47,102 bases of DNA from Lachnospiraceae bacterium UBA7182. GTDB taxonomy: Bacteria > Bacillota > Clostridia > Lachnospirales > Lachnospiraceae. The stretch is from assembly GCA_002491115.1 (NCBI GenBank), contig DKVI01000086.1:1-47102 (forward strand), written 5' to 3'. This document shows positions 1-7,724 of the stretch, piece by piece (the stretch's first letter is position 1; each line of letters begins with the position of its first letter). The translations under genes and the position numbers were made by a program. The notes below the pieces were generated by a model. That model was not told where the DNA came from and searched no databases. It saw nothing but the letters and a program-made list of their open reading frames with translations.

Positions 1-2
1 TT

Positions 3-215
3 TTGACACCTACATCATATAATAAGGCGGAAAGAATCAAGGCTAAAAATGAGCACAGAGAACCGGAAGAGCTTCCCCATATATCAGCGCATATATTAAG
101 GCATACAGCGTGTACCAGGACGGCAGAATCAGGAATTGAACCGAAGACATTGCAATATATCATGGATCATTGCTTTTTAGGCAGTGGTCCGTCATATATC
201 TGGGATTTGTCATAA
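3..215 (+). pseudogene. C-terminal remnant of a Tn916/Tn1549-type tyrosine integrase
   Basis: The reading frame enters from the window edge and contains the box HILRHTACTRTAESGIEP, which carries the H-x-x-R pair of tyrosine recombinases, followed by KTLQYIMDH. This is the wording seen near the C-terminus of integrases of the Tn916/Tn1549 family of conjugative transposons (family knowledge). After IMDH the usual GH...Y catalytic end is missing; unrelated residues run to a stop at 213-215. I infer a decayed integrase left by an excised or degraded element. The 5' part lies outside the window, so its original length is unknown. No other genes of such an element follow. Positions 216-300 hold only a short direct repeat (TTGTCATAAAA, twice). 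Confidence 0.65.
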
Positions 216-300
216 AATTGTCATAAAATCATGTTTAAGATAAAATTGTAATATTAAGAATCCCTTATACATAAGGAAATTTAAATTTTTTCACAGAAAA

Positions 301-343
301 TTAGCACTCACCTCTTGACATTGCTAATAATCAGTGTTATATT
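301..343 (+). promoter_or_regulatory. CIRCE operator overlapping the clpB promoter
   Basis: TTAGCACTC (301-309), a 9-base spacer, then CATTGCTAA (319-327) matches the HrcA-binding CIRCE element TTAGCACTC-N9-GAGTGCTAA, with two mismatches in the right arm. A TTGACA -35 box (315-320) sits inside the element, and a TATATT -10 box (338-343) follows at a 17-base spacing. HrcA bound here would cover the -35 region, so heat-inducible clpB expression is inferred. Confidence 0.85.
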
Positions 344-386
344 CGATATAGAACAAACAAATACGATAACTACCAGGAGGCGCTAT

Positions 387-2975
387 ATGAATTTTCAGAA
401 ATTTACGCAGAAATCCATCCAGGCTGTGAACGACCTGGAGAAAGTGGCTCTGGAATACGGGAACCAGGAGATCGAGCAGGAGCATCTGCTTTACAGCCTG
501 CTGACCCAGGAAGAGAGCCTGATCGCCAGACTGATTGCCAAGATGGACATAGACAGTACTTTATTTAAAGAAAGAGTCGAGGAAGCACTGAATAAAAGGG
601 TGAAAGTATCCGGCGGACAGCCCTATGTAGGGCAGTATTTAAACCGGGCTTTGATCAGTGCGGAGGATGAGGCGAAACGGATGGGAGATGAATATGTCTC
701 TGTAGAACACCTGTTTTTGTCCATGTTAGACAATCCCAGTCCGTCCATGAAGGCATTTTTAAAGGAGAACGGTATTACCAGAGACCGGTTTTTACAGGTT
801 CTTTCCACAGTCCGGGGTAATCAGCGTGTAACAAGCGACAATCCGGAAGCAACCTATGATACTTTAAATAAATACGGTTATGATCTGGTGGAACGCGCCA
901 GGGAGCAGAAACTCGACCCGGTCATCGGAAGAGACGCGGAGATTCGCAATGTGATCCGTATTTTGTCAAGAAAGACCAAAAATAATCCGGTGCTGATCGG
1001 CGAGCCGGGCGTGGGCAAGACCGCCGTGGTGGAGGGGCTGGCCCAGAGGATTGTCCGGGGGGATGTGCCGGAAGGATTAAAAGATAAGATCGTCTTTGCG
1101 CTGGATATGGGCGCGCTGGTGGCAGGCGCCAAATACCGGGGGGAGTTTGAGGAACGTTTAAAGGCAGTTCTGGAAGAAGTGCGCAAGAGCGAAGGACGTA
1201 TTATCCTGTTTATCGATGAGCTGCACCTGATCGTGGGTGCGGGCAAGACAGACGGGGCCATGGATGCGGGAAATATGTTAAAGCCTCTGCTGGCCCGGGG
1301 CGAGCTGCACTGTATCGGCGCGACGACGCTGGATGAATACCGGCAGTATATTGAGAAAGATGCGGCGCTGGAGCGAAGGTTCCAGCAGGTTCTGGTGGAC
1401 GAGCCGACGGTGGAAGATACGATCTCTATCCTAAGAGGGCTGAAAGAGCGCTATGAAGTTTTCCACGGAGTGAAAATTACGGATTCTGCCCTGGTGTCGG
1501 CGGCGTCACTGTCTCATCGCTATATATCCGAACGTTTCCTTCCGGATAAAGCCATTGATCTGGTGGACGAAGCATGCGCCCTGATCAAGACAGAACTGGA
1601 TTCCATGCCTACGGAACTGGACGAACTGCGCCGGAAAGTATTGCAGTTGGAGATCGAGGAAGCGGCGCTGAAAAAAGAGACCGACCGCTTAAGCCAGGAC
1701 CGCTTAGAGTCCCTCCAGAAAGAGCTGGCCGATCTTCGGGATGAATTTAACAATAAAAAAGCCCAGTGGGATGACGAGAAACACTCCGTGGAGCGGCTGA
1801 GCCGGCTCCGGGAGGAGATTGAAAGTGTTAATAAGCAGATCCAGGCCGCCCAGCAGGGGTATGATCTGGAGAAAGCCGCCCAGCTTCAGTACGGGCAGCT
1901 TCCCCAACTGCAAAAACAGCTTTCAGAGGAAGAAGAAAAGGTTAAAAAACAGGATCTCTCCCTGGTGCATGAAAGCGTGACGGACGAAGAGATCGCCAGG
2001 ATTATCTCCCGCTGGACCGGTATCCCCGTGGCGAAGCTTACGGAGAGCGAGCGGAATAAGACCCTTCACCTGGATGAAGAACTGCATAAGCGTGTGATCG
2101 GACAGGAAGAAGGCGTGCAGAAAGTGACCGACGCGATCATCCGTTCCAAAGCAGGCATCAAAGATCCGGGGAAACCCATTGGTTCCTTCCTGTTTTTAGG
2201 TCCCACCGGCGTGGGTAAGACAGAACTTGCCAAGACGCTGGCAGCCAGCCTCTTTGACGACGAGCAGAACATGGTCCGGATCGATATGAGCGAGTATATG
2301 GAAAAATATTCCGTATCCCGCCTGATCGGAGCGCCTCCCGGGTATGTAGGCTATGAAGAAGGCGGTCAGTTGACGGAGGCAGTCCGCAGACGCCCTTACT
2401 CGGTAGTGCTTTTCGACGAGGTGGAAAAAGCGCACCCGGATGTGTTTAATGTGCTTTTACAGGTGCTGGATGACGGAAGAATCACCGATTCCCAGGGAAG
2501 GACCGTGGACTTTAAAAATACAATCCTGATCATGACCTCCAATATCGGTTCTTCTTATCTGCTGGATGGCATCGACGAACAGGGGAATATCCGTCCGGAG
2601 TGCGAGGCCCGGGTGATGGACGAACTGCGCAGCCATTTCCGTCCGGAATTTTTAAACCGTCTGGATGAAACGATTCTGTTCAAACCGCTGACCAGGGATG
2701 ACATCGGACATATCGTGGATCTGCTGCTTACAGACCTGAACGTAAGGCTGGCGGAAAAAGAACTTACGCTGGAGTTGACAGATAAAGCAAAATCATATAT
2801 TGTGGAAAACGGTTATGATCCTGTCTACGGTGCGCGGCCGCTGAAGCGCTATATCCAGAAATATGTGGAGACAATGGCGGCAAGGCATATCCTGTCCGGC
2901 CAGGTACAGGCAGGAAGCGTGATGGTAGTGGATCAGGAAGCAGGCGGACTTGTGATCCGCACGAAAGGAGTATAA
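387..2975 (+). CDS. clpB: ATP-dependent disaggregase ClpB
   Basis: Hexameric AAA+ chaperone that pulls polypeptides out of aggregates together with DnaK; cytosolic. The 862-residue product has the expected order: an N-terminal Clp repeat domain starting MNFQKFTQKS, a first ATPase module with Walker A GEPGVGKT (205-212), a coiled-coil middle domain (about 410-530) that separates ClpB from other Clp ATPases, and a second module with GPTGVGKT (605-612) and the D2/C-terminal domain. An in-frame ATG exists upstream at 315, but it lies inside the promoter. The ATG at 387 has AGGAGG at 375-380 and gives the family's usual N-terminus and length. Its promoter overlaps a CIRCE element, so HrcA control is likely. 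A small DUF4250 gene starts one base after the stop region. Confidence 0.97.
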   Translation: MNFQKFTQKSIQAVNDLEKVALEYGNQEIEQEHLLYSLLTQEESLIARLIAKMDIDSTLFKERVEEALNKRVKVSGGQPYVGQYLNRALISAEDEAKRMGDEYVSVEHLFLSMLDNPSPSMKAFLKENGITRDRFLQVLSTVRGNQRVTSDNPEATYDTLNKYGYDLVERAREQKLDPVIGRDAEIRNVIRILSRKTKNNPVLIGEPGVGKTAVVEGLAQRIVRGDVPEGLKDKIVFALDMGALVAGAKYRGEFEERLKAVLEEVRKSEGRIILFIDELHLIVGAGKTDGAMDAGNMLKPLLARGELHCIGATTLDEYRQYIEKDAALERRFQQVLVDEPTVEDTISILRGLKERYEVFHGVKITDSALVSAASLSHRYISERFLPDKAIDLVDEACALIKTELDSMPTELDELRRKVLQLEIEEAALKKETDRLSQDRLESLQKELADLRDEFNNKKAQWDDEKHSVERLSRLREEIESVNKQIQAAQQGYDLEKAAQLQYGQLPQLQKQLSEEEEKVKKQDLSLVHESVTDEEIARIISRWTGIPVAKLTESERNKTLHLDEELHKRVIGQEEGVQKVTDAIIRSKAGIKDPGKPIGSFLFLGPTGVGKTELAKTLAASLFDDEQNMVRIDMSEYMEKYSVSRLIGAPPGYVGYEEGGQLTEAVRRRPYSVVLFDEVEKAHPDVFNVLLQVLDDGRITDSQGRTVDFKNTILIMTSNIGSSYLLDGIDEQGNIRPECEARVMDELRSHFRPEFLNRLDETILFKPLTRDDIGHIVDLLLTDLNVRLAEKELTLELTDKAKSYIVENGYDPVYGARPLKRYIQKYVETMAARHILSGQVQAGSVMVVDQEAGGLVIRTKGV

Positions 2976-2976
2976 G

Positions 2977-3147
2977 ATGCCCAATGACCCCATGATGCTT
3001 TTAAGCTATGTAAACACACAACTTCGGGATTTCTATCCGGATCTGGAAAGCTTCTGCAAGGCCCAGGACGCGGATCCGGATGTCCTTGTGTCCAAACTTG
3101 CATCGATTGACTACCGGTATGACAAAAATTTAAACCGTTTTGTGTAA
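2977..3147 (+). CDS. DUF4250 domain-containing small protein
   Basis: A 56-residue protein beginning MPNDPMMLLSYVNTQLRDFY and ending in a YDKNLNRFV-like tail. This matches the layout of DUF4250 proteins found in many Clostridia: the MPNDPxMLLS start, a central D-rich helix, and a C-terminal IDYxYDxxxNxFV box. The function of the family is unknown. The start has a GAAAGGAG ribosome binding site at 2963-2970 and follows the clpB stop by one base, so co-translation with clpB is likely. The gene is short but has a clear start, a stop and family-like ends. It lies just before the infC promoter. Confidence 0.8.
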   Translation: MPNDPMMLLSYVNTQLRDFYPDLESFCKAQDADPDVLVSKLASIDYRYDKNLNRFV

Positions 3148-3154
3148 AAAATGA

Positions 3155-3379
3155 TTGACAGTCCCATCCGCCTGTGCTAAAATAGGTAAGGTTATGAAAT
3201 GAAAGAAGAGTATCCACTCTCACCTTGGCACAGGCGGTGACCCGGGTTCATACAGAAAATCTTATACGGGTCAGGATGTATGGTGCGAAGAAACCATGAC
3301 AGTTTCCCGTTTCGATTGTCTTGCGTGTTAAGTGGATAGTTTTCTATCCACTTTTATTTATGTGCGGAGGTGTAGAACT
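3155..3379 (+). promoter_or_regulatory. infC promoter and attenuator leader (L20-leader type)
   Basis: TTGACA (3155-3160)-N17-TAAAAT (3178-3183) is a strong promoter. The roughly 190-base leader that follows can fold in two exclusive ways. TATCCACT (3211-3218) is fully complementary to AGTGGATA (3331-3338), which is also the left arm of a terminator hairpin (3330-3353). A small TCACC/GGTGA stem (3220-3224 with 3236-3240) lies between. In Bacillus subtilis the infC-rpmI-rplT leader works by L20-controlled attenuation; the same is inferred here from position and structure. Confidence 0.8.
3330..3357 (+). terminator. intrinsic terminator inside the infC leader
   Basis: AAGTGGATAG (3330-3339), loop TTTT, CTATCCACTT (3344-3353): a perfect 10-bp stem continued by TTATTTAT. 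It sits before infC, so it acts as an attenuator and not as an end-of-operon signal. Confidence 0.8.
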
Positions 3380-3886
3380 ATTAGCGAATTAATGATTAAT
3401 GAGCAGATCCGGGACCGTGAAGTCCGCGTGATCGGCCGGGATGGAGAGCAGTTAGGCATTATGCCTGCCAGTGAGGCGATGAGATTGGCGAGGGAGGCAG
3501 AGCTGGACTTGGTAAAGATTGCTCCTACAGCGAAACCGCCGGTATGTAAGATTATTGATTACGGAAAATACCGTTATGAGCTGGCGAGAAAAGAGAAGGA
3601 AGCAAGGAAAAAACAGAAAACCATCGAAATCAAAGAAGTTCGTCTATCTCCGAATATTGACGACAACGACCTGAATACGAAAGTGAATGCAGCCAGAAAG
3701 TTTATTCAAAAGGGTGACAAGGTAAAGGTGACCCTTCGCTTCCGCGGGCGTGAGATGGCCCATGTACAGAGCAGCAAAAAGATACTGGATGTGTTTGCCG
3801 AGAAGATGACGGATATTGCGGTTGTCGACAAGGCCCCGAAGATGGAGGGCCGCAGTATGACTATGTTTTTAACTGAAAAACGTTAA
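3380..3886 (+). CDS. infC: translation initiation factor IF-3, AUU start
   Basis: IF-3 binds the 30S subunit, keeps it apart from 50S and proofreads start codons. The 168-residue product shows the N-domain start ISELMINEQIRDREVRVIG, the linker rich in K and E (about 75-95), and the C-domain with KVTLRFRGREMAH. I place the start at ATT 3380: GGAGG (3366-3370) is 9 bases upstream, and the family N-terminus begins here. The next ATG (3392) is 21 bases from the SD. Use of AUU is known for infC in other bacteria and lets IF-3 limit its own translation. First gene of infC-rpmI-rplT, behind the attenuator leader. Confidence 0.93.
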   Translation: MSELMINEQIRDREVRVIGRDGEQLGIMPASEAMRLAREAELDLVKIAPTAKPPVCKIIDYGKYRYELARKEKEARKKQKTIEIKEVRLSPNIDDNDLNTKVNAARKFIQKGDKVKVTLRFRGREMAHVQSSKKILDVFAEKMTDIAVVDKAPKMEGRSMTMFLTEKR

Positions 3887-3955
3887 AATACTGCTACTTT
3901 TGCAATGTAGAAAGTAGCGCAATCTATTTTAGAAATTTACAGGAGGAATCAACAT

Positions 3956-4153
3956 ATGCCAAAGGTAAAGACAAGCAGAGCAGCTGCAAAACGTTTCAAG
4001 AAAACCGGAACCGGACAGTTGAAAAGAATGAAAGCTTATAAAAGCCATATCTTAACTAAAAAATCTCAGAAGAGAAAAAGGAATCTCAGAAAAGCGGCGA
4101 TCACAGACGCATCCAATGTAAAGAACATGAAGAAGATTTTACCGTATTTATAA
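3956..4153 (+). CDS. rpmI: 50S ribosomal protein L35
   Basis: The 65-residue, very basic protein starts MPKVKTSRAAAKRFKKTGTG and ends KNMKKILPYL, both typical of bL35, and has the family's usual length. AGGAGG lies at 3942-3947, 9 bases before the ATG. It is the middle gene of the conserved infC-rpmI-rplT cluster, 69 bases after infC and 27 before rplT. It is expected to be co-regulated with L20 through the upstream leader. Confidence 0.97.
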   Translation: MPKVKTSRAAAKRFKKTGTGQLKRMKAYKSHILTKKSQKRKRNLRKAAITDASNVKNMKKILPYL

Positions 4154-4180
4154 GGTTTGGACAGTTAAGGAGGAAAAAAG

Positions 4181-4540
4181 ATGGCAAGAGTTAAAGGCGG
4201 GTTAAACGCCAGAAAAAAACACAATAAAGTATTGAAACTTGCAAAAGGTTACAGAGGAGCAAGGAGCAAACAGTACAGGGTTGCCAAGCAGTCTGTGATG
4301 AGAGCCCTTACCAGCGCCTATGCAGGACGTAAGCAGAGAAAACGCCAGTTCAGGCAGTTATGGATCGCCCGGATCAATGCGGCAGCCCGCATGAACGGTC
4401 TGTCTTACAGCAGATTTATGTACGGCCTTAAGAATGCCGGAGTTGAGATGAACAGGAAGATCCTTGCGGATATGGCAGTGAATGATGCAGCAGCTTTCAC
4501 AAGCCTGGCAGAAGTTGCCAAAAATGCGCTGAACAGTTAA
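4181..4540 (+). CDS. rplT: 50S ribosomal protein L20
   Basis: The 119-residue bL20 starts MARVKGGLNARKKHNKVLKL and shows the long basic N-terminal helix (GYRGARSKQYRVAKQ) followed by the globular domain with LWIARINAAARMNGLSYS. The length is normal. L20 is needed early in 50S assembly. In Firmicutes it also represses its own operon by binding the infC leader (family knowledge). The start has AAGGAGG about 9 bases upstream. A GC-rich hairpin follows the stop. Confidence 0.97.
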   Translation: MARVKGGLNARKKHNKVLKLAKGYRGARSKQYRVAKQSVMRALTSAYAGRKQRKRQFRQLWIARINAAARMNGLSYSRFMYGLKNAGVEMNRKILADMAVNDAAAFTSLAEVAKNALNS

Positions 4541-4556
4541 GGATTATTTGTACAAA

Positions 4557-4597
4557 AGCCCTTGGGTTTTCTGCCGTACGGCAGATCTCCGAGGGCT
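4557..4597 (+). terminator. hairpin after rplT
   Basis: AGCCCT (4557-4562) pairs with AGGGCT (4592-4597). A second stem, CTGCCG/CGGCAG (4571-4576 with 4579-4584), sits inside. The run after it (TCCTCTA) is only weakly T-rich, so termination may be partial. Confidence 0.55.
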
Positions 4598-4644
4598 TCC
4601 TCTATAGATATAAAGTTGCGGAACTTGTATAGGAGAAATGGGAC

Positions 4645-5748
4645 ATGACAAAAATAGAGATTATTTCCGGTTTTTTAGGGGCCGGTAAGACGACATTAAT
4701 CAAGAAGATGTTAAAAGAAGCATTTGCCGGAGAAAAGATTGTTCTGATCGAGAATGAGTTCGGAGAGATCGGCATCGACGGCGGCTTCTTAAAAGAGGCC
4801 GGTGTGCAGATCACAGAGATGAACTCCGGATGTATCTGCTGTTCTCTGGTCGGCGATTTCGGAACAGCTTTAAAAGAGGTCATAGAAACGTATGCGCCGG
4901 ACCGTATTCTGATCGAGCCTTCCGGTGTGGGCAAACTGTCGGATGTGACAAAAGCGGTGCAGGGCGTGGCGGCCCACGAGCCTGTGGAGCTGAACAGTTC
5001 CATCACGGTGGTTGACGGGCAGAAATGCAAAATGTATATGAAAAATTTCGGAGAGTTTTTCAATAATCAGATTGAACATGCAGGTACGATCGTGATCAGC
5101 CGCAGCCAGAAGATGTCGGAGGACAAACTGGAAGCGTGCGTGAATATGTTAAAAGAAAAGAACGGCACGGCCACCATCATCACCACGCCCTGGGACGAGT
5201 TAAAAGGCGAACAGATTCTGGCGGCCATACAGCACCAGGATCTGATTCTGAAAGAAGAGGTGGAGCATCTGCATGCCCATGACCACGATCACGAGGAACA
5301 CGACCATGATCACGGTCATCACGACCACGAAGGCCACGACCATGACCACAGCCATCACGACCACGAGGGCCACGACCATGACCATAGCCATCACGACCAT
5401 GATCACGGCCATCACGATCACGGAGACGACTGCGGCTGTCATGACCATCATCACCACCACCATCATGCGGATGAAGTGTTCGCAAGCTGGGGACAGGAGA
5501 CGCCGCATAAATACGGCGAAGAAGAACTGCTCGGTATCTTAAAGAAGCTGTCTGAGGATGATGAGTGCGGGATTATCCTGCGCGCCAAAGGCATTGTACC
5601 GTGTACGGACGGAAGCTGGCTGCACTTTGATATGGTTCCTGAGGAATTTGAGGTTCGCAGAGGAGAGGCGGATTATACCGGACGTCTTTGTGTCATCGGT
5701 TCCCATCTGAATGACGAAGAACTTAAGAAACTGTTTGGACTTTCTTAA
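4645..5748 (+). CDS. COG0523 (CobW/ZNG1-type) GTPase with histidine-rich metal-binding segment
   Basis: G3E-family P-loop GTPase thought to deliver metal, often zinc, to client proteins. Seen in the 367 residues: Walker A GFLGAGKT (9-16), the family metal motif CICC (63-66), IEPSG (90-94), an ISRSQK guanine-site variant (151-156), a segment of about 35 histidines alternating with D, E and G (208-274), and a C-terminal CobW_C-like domain (about 278-367). The His-rich segment is partly a 36-base tandem repeat. The ribosome site is TAGGAG at 4629-4634. The next gene is a second GTPase of the same superfamily 9-15 bases on, so they probably form an operon. No clear Zur box was seen. The metal is inferred; nickel or cobalt cannot be excluded. 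Confidence 0.88.
   Translation: MTKIEIISGFLGAGKTTLIKKMLKEAFAGEKIVLIENEFGEIGIDGGFLKEAGVQITEMNSGCICCSLVGDFGTALKEVIETYAPDRILIEPSGVGKLSDVTKAVQGVAAHEPVELNSSITVVDGQKCKMYMKNFGEFFNNQIEHAGTIVISRSQKMSEDKLEACVNMLKEKNGTATIITTPWDELKGEQILAAIQHQDLILKEEVEHLHAHDHDHEEHDHDHGHHDHEGHDHDHSHHDHEGHDHDHSHHDHDHGHHDHGDDCGCHDHHHHHHHADEVFASWGQETPHKYGEEELLGILKKLSEDDECGIILRAKGIVPCTDGSWLHFDMVPEEFEVRRGEADYTGRLCVIGSHLNDEELKKLFGLS
5317..5388 (+). repeat. 36-bp tandem repeat coding the His-rich segment
   Basis: Two adjacent 36-base units (5317-5352 and 5353-5388) differ at only a few positions and encode alternating His-Asp with GH steps. A third partial copy begins at 5389. Such repeats can expand or shrink by slippage, changing the number of metal ligands in frame. 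Confidence 0.75.
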
Positions 5749-5763
5749 CAGAGGTGGATGACG

Positions 5764-6702
5764 ATGAAAATTCCCGTATTTGTGATCCATGGATTCCTGG
5801 AGAGCGGAAAGACCCGTTTTGCGATGGAAACCCTGGCGGATGAATATTTTTCCGACGGGGAGCGCAATCTGGTCATAGCCTGTGAGGAAGGAATCGAGGA
5901 GTACGACGAAGAGATATTAAAGGAAGCCAACGCGACCCTGGTGGTACTGGAAGATAAAAGTGAGTTTAACGAAACATTCCTGACCGAGTGCCAGAAAAAA
6001 TACAAGTCGACGCAGATCGTGGTGGAATATAACTGTATGTGGGGGCTGGATTATCTGCGGGATATGTATATGCCCAAAGGCTGGTTTGTGGCTCAGGTGA
6101 TTACGACCGTGGACGCCTCTACCTTTGATATCTATCTGAAAAATATGAAGTCGGTATTTATGGAGATGGCCAAAGACTCAGATCTGATCCTCTTCAACCG
6201 CAGTACGGAAGACACACCCGCGGCAGTCTATAAAAGGAATATGCGTGCCGTCAATCCCAAAGCACAGGTGGTCTTTGAGAAAGAGGACGGTTCGCAGCTT
6301 GCGTTTGAAGAAGAAATGCCGTTTGATGTGAATGCAGATGTGATTGAGATCGAAGATGTGGATTATGGCATCTGGTATATAGACGCCATGGAACATCCGG
6401 AAAAATACGACGGAAAGACGGTGAAGTTCACAGGGATGGTCTATAAAGGTAAACGACTGCCCGAGGGCTATTTCGTACCGGGTCGCATGGCTATGACCTG
6501 CTGTGCGGACGATACGACCTTTATTGGTTTTTTGTGTAAATCTTCTTATGTAGACCGTCTGAAGCTTAAGCAGTGGGTAACTGTCACGGCGAAAATCCAT
6601 GTGGAGAAGCGCACGGAATACAGCAATGAGGAAGGCGTTGTGCTTCACAGCACCAATATCAAAAGCGCCGTAAAGCCGGAGGAAGAACTGGTATATTTTT
6701 AA
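5764..6702 (+). CDS. CobW-like GTPase fused to a DUF1980/TIGR03943-type C-terminal domain
   Basis: 312 residues from ATG 5764, which lies 6 bases after GAGGTGG; an ATG at 5758 abuts that site and is less likely. The N-terminus IPVFVIHGFLESGKTRF is a CobW-type P-loop (GFLESGKT), but the CxCC metal motif of the upstream protein is missing and the later G motifs are weak. The C-terminal part (from about 210) contains KTVKFTGMVYKGKRLPEGYF and AMTCCADDTTFIGFL, resembling the C-terminal domain of TIGR03943/DUF1980 proteins. Those are usually encoded with a DUF318 permease and COG0523 genes, so a link to metal handling is likely. Here the domain is fused to a GTPase-like half. The exact role is unknown. 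Confidence 0.7.
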   Translation: MKIPVFVIHGFLESGKTRFAMETLADEYFSDGERNLVIACEEGIEEYDEEILKEANATLVVLEDKSEFNETFLTECQKKYKSTQIVVEYNCMWGLDYLRDMYMPKGWFVAQVITTVDASTFDIYLKNMKSVFMEMAKDSDLILFNRSTEDTPAAVYKRNMRAVNPKAQVVFEKEDGSQLAFEEEMPFDVNADVIEIEDVDYGIWYIDAMEHPEKYDGKTVKFTGMVYKGKRLPEGYFVPGRMAMTCCADDTTFIGFLCKSSYVDRLKLKQWVTVTAKIHVEKRTEYSNEEGVVLHSTNIKSAVKPEEELVYF

Positions 6703-6710
6703 AGAAAAAG

Positions 6711-6738
6711 GGGAATACTGCCCGCGGGCGGTATTCCC
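6711..6738. terminator. bidirectional terminator between convergent genes
   Basis: GGGAATAC (6711-6718) pairs with GTATTCCC (6731-6738), with a GC-rich inner stem. On the minus strand the hairpin is followed by CTTTTTCTTT, a good T-tract for the XRE gene. On the plus strand the tail is poor. Confidence 0.7.
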
Positions 6739-6749
6739 TGTTAGATTCT

Positions 6750-7073
6750 TTACTTATTTTTTGCGAATAGAACTTTTAGTATGTTGATTGCCAGCGTCTT
6801 TTCTTCGGGGGTGCGGTCGTGCATAAGCTGGATCAACAGGTTCATGCTGGTATCATCCGTAGCGATGACATAATCAGCCAACAGGAAATCGATCGTAACG
6901 CCCAGACGATTTACAACTTTCACCAGCTTGTCCAGGGTAAGGCTTCTCTCGCCTCTCTCAATCTGGCCAATATAAGCGGTAGACACTCCAACTTCTTCTG
7001 CCAGCTTCTCCTGAGTCAGGTTTAGTCTTAGACGTTCTTCACGAATCCTTTTTCCTAATGCATGATAATCCAT
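6750..7073 (-). CDS. XRE-family helix-turn-helix regulator
   Basis: A 107-residue protein with a Cro/CI-type DNA-binding domain at 7-61: RIREERLRLNLTQEKLAEEV then GVSTAYIGQIERGERSLT. The C-terminal 40 residues are helical, without a recognised ligand domain, and probably dimerise. GAAAGGAAGG lies just upstream of the ATG. Its promoter region faces the tRNA-Leu promoter and contains the palindrome TTTGACATTTTTGTCAAA (7178-7195), which could be its own operator (inference). The targets are unknown. Confidence 0.85.
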   Translation of the reverse strand: MDYHALGKRIREERLRLNLTQEKLAEEVGVSTAYIGQIERGERSLTLDKLVKVVNRLGVTIDFLLADYVIATDDTSMNLLIQLMHDRTPEEKTLAINILKVLFAKNK

Positions 7074-7164
7074 TTTTTTACCTTCCTTTCAAAAACTGGG
7101 TCTATGATTTATAATACTTTGAAAGATACCCTAATTAGAATCTACGGAGAGTAGTATTTTGAAT

Positions 7165-7207
7165 ACTTTACAAAATATTTGACATTTTTGTCAAATTGGA
7201 GTATGAT
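7165..7207. promoter_or_regulatory. divergent promoters sharing a palindromic -35 region
   Basis: Plus strand: TTGACA (7179-7184)-N17-TATGAT (7202-7207), toward the tRNA genes. Minus strand: TTGACA (7194-7189)-N18-TAAAGT (7170-7165), toward the XRE gene. Both -35 boxes lie in the palindrome TTTGACA-TTTT-TGTCAAA (7178-7195). One bound repressor could block both. The rest of 7074-7274 shows nothing else I can name. Confidence 0.6.
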
Positions 7208-7274
7208 GAAACCGCGGAATGTACGTCGTCTGTTTAGAACCATTAAAAAAATTGTAGAATATACAAAAAAGGTA

Positions 7275-7303
7275 TTGACGAACACTTTTTTCGGTGATAT
7301 AAT
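7275..7303 (+). promoter_or_regulatory. promoter of the tRNA-Leu genes
   Basis: TTGACG (7275-7280)-N17-TATAAT (7298-7303), 36 bases before the first tRNA. Near consensus, as expected for stable RNA genes. Confidence 0.85.
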
Positions 7304-7338
7304 ATCTATCGTTGAGTCGATAAGAGACGCAACGGTTT

Positions 7339-7422
7339 GCGGAAGTGTCGGAATTGGCAGACGAGCAAGACTAAGGATCTTGTGACCGTTAGGTCGTGTG
7401 GGTTCAAGTCCCATCTTCCGCA
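7339..7422 (+). tRNA. tRNA-Leu (anticodon AAG)
   Basis: Acceptor stem GCGGAAG pairs with CTTCCGC. The anticodon stem CAAGA/TCTTG holds the loop CTAAGGA with anticodon AAG at 7373-7375. A long class II variable arm (TGACCGTTAGGTCGTG) and the T-loop TTCAAGT follow. CCA is not encoded. A34 is presumably converted to inosine. Confidence 0.93.
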
Positions 7423-7462
7423 TACAGAGAGTATGGCTCTGTAGAAAAATTTCATACGGTTT

Positions 7463-7547
7463 GCGGAAGTGTCGGAATTGGCAGACGAGCAAGATTCAGG
7501 TTCTTGTGAGCGTTACGCTCGTGAGGGTTCAAGTCCCTTCTTCCGCA
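7463..7547 (+). tRNA. tRNA-Leu (anticodon CAG)
   Basis: Same acceptor and D-arm sequence as the first tRNA. The anticodon loop TTCAGGT has CAG at 7497-7499. The variable arm is one base longer. CCA is not encoded. A weak CACAAA/TTTGTG hairpin with a T-run follows at 7556-7593 and may end transcription. Confidence 0.93.
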
Positions 7548-7653
7548 TCAAATGGCACAAAGTCGGGTCTGGAGATTCGGGTTTGTGTTTTTTTGTACGA
7601 ATGATAAAAATTTTAAAAATAAACAGTCAAAGGTTTTTACATGCCAAATAAAA

Positions 7654-7662
7654 TGTTATAAT
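7654..7662 (+). promoter_or_regulatory. extended -10 promoter of the toxin-antitoxin pair
   Basis: TGTTATAAT has the extended TGn motif and a perfect TATAAT (7657-7662), 63 bases before the antitoxin start. No good -35 box; TTTACA is 15 bases upstream. Confidence 0.55.
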
Positions 7663-7724
7663 GTGAATATATTTTTTATAGAAGCAACTGTAATCGTAGT
7701 ATAGGAATAGAAAGGGATAATGTA

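Noticed and set aside
5180..5508. Open minus-strand frames opposite the His-rich segment
   Set aside because: They arise from the repeat composition (CAC/GAC read in reverse) and have no starts with ribosome sites.
7142..7492. Open minus-strand frame across the tRNA-Leu genes
   Set aside because: It runs antisense through two certain tRNAs and a promoter.
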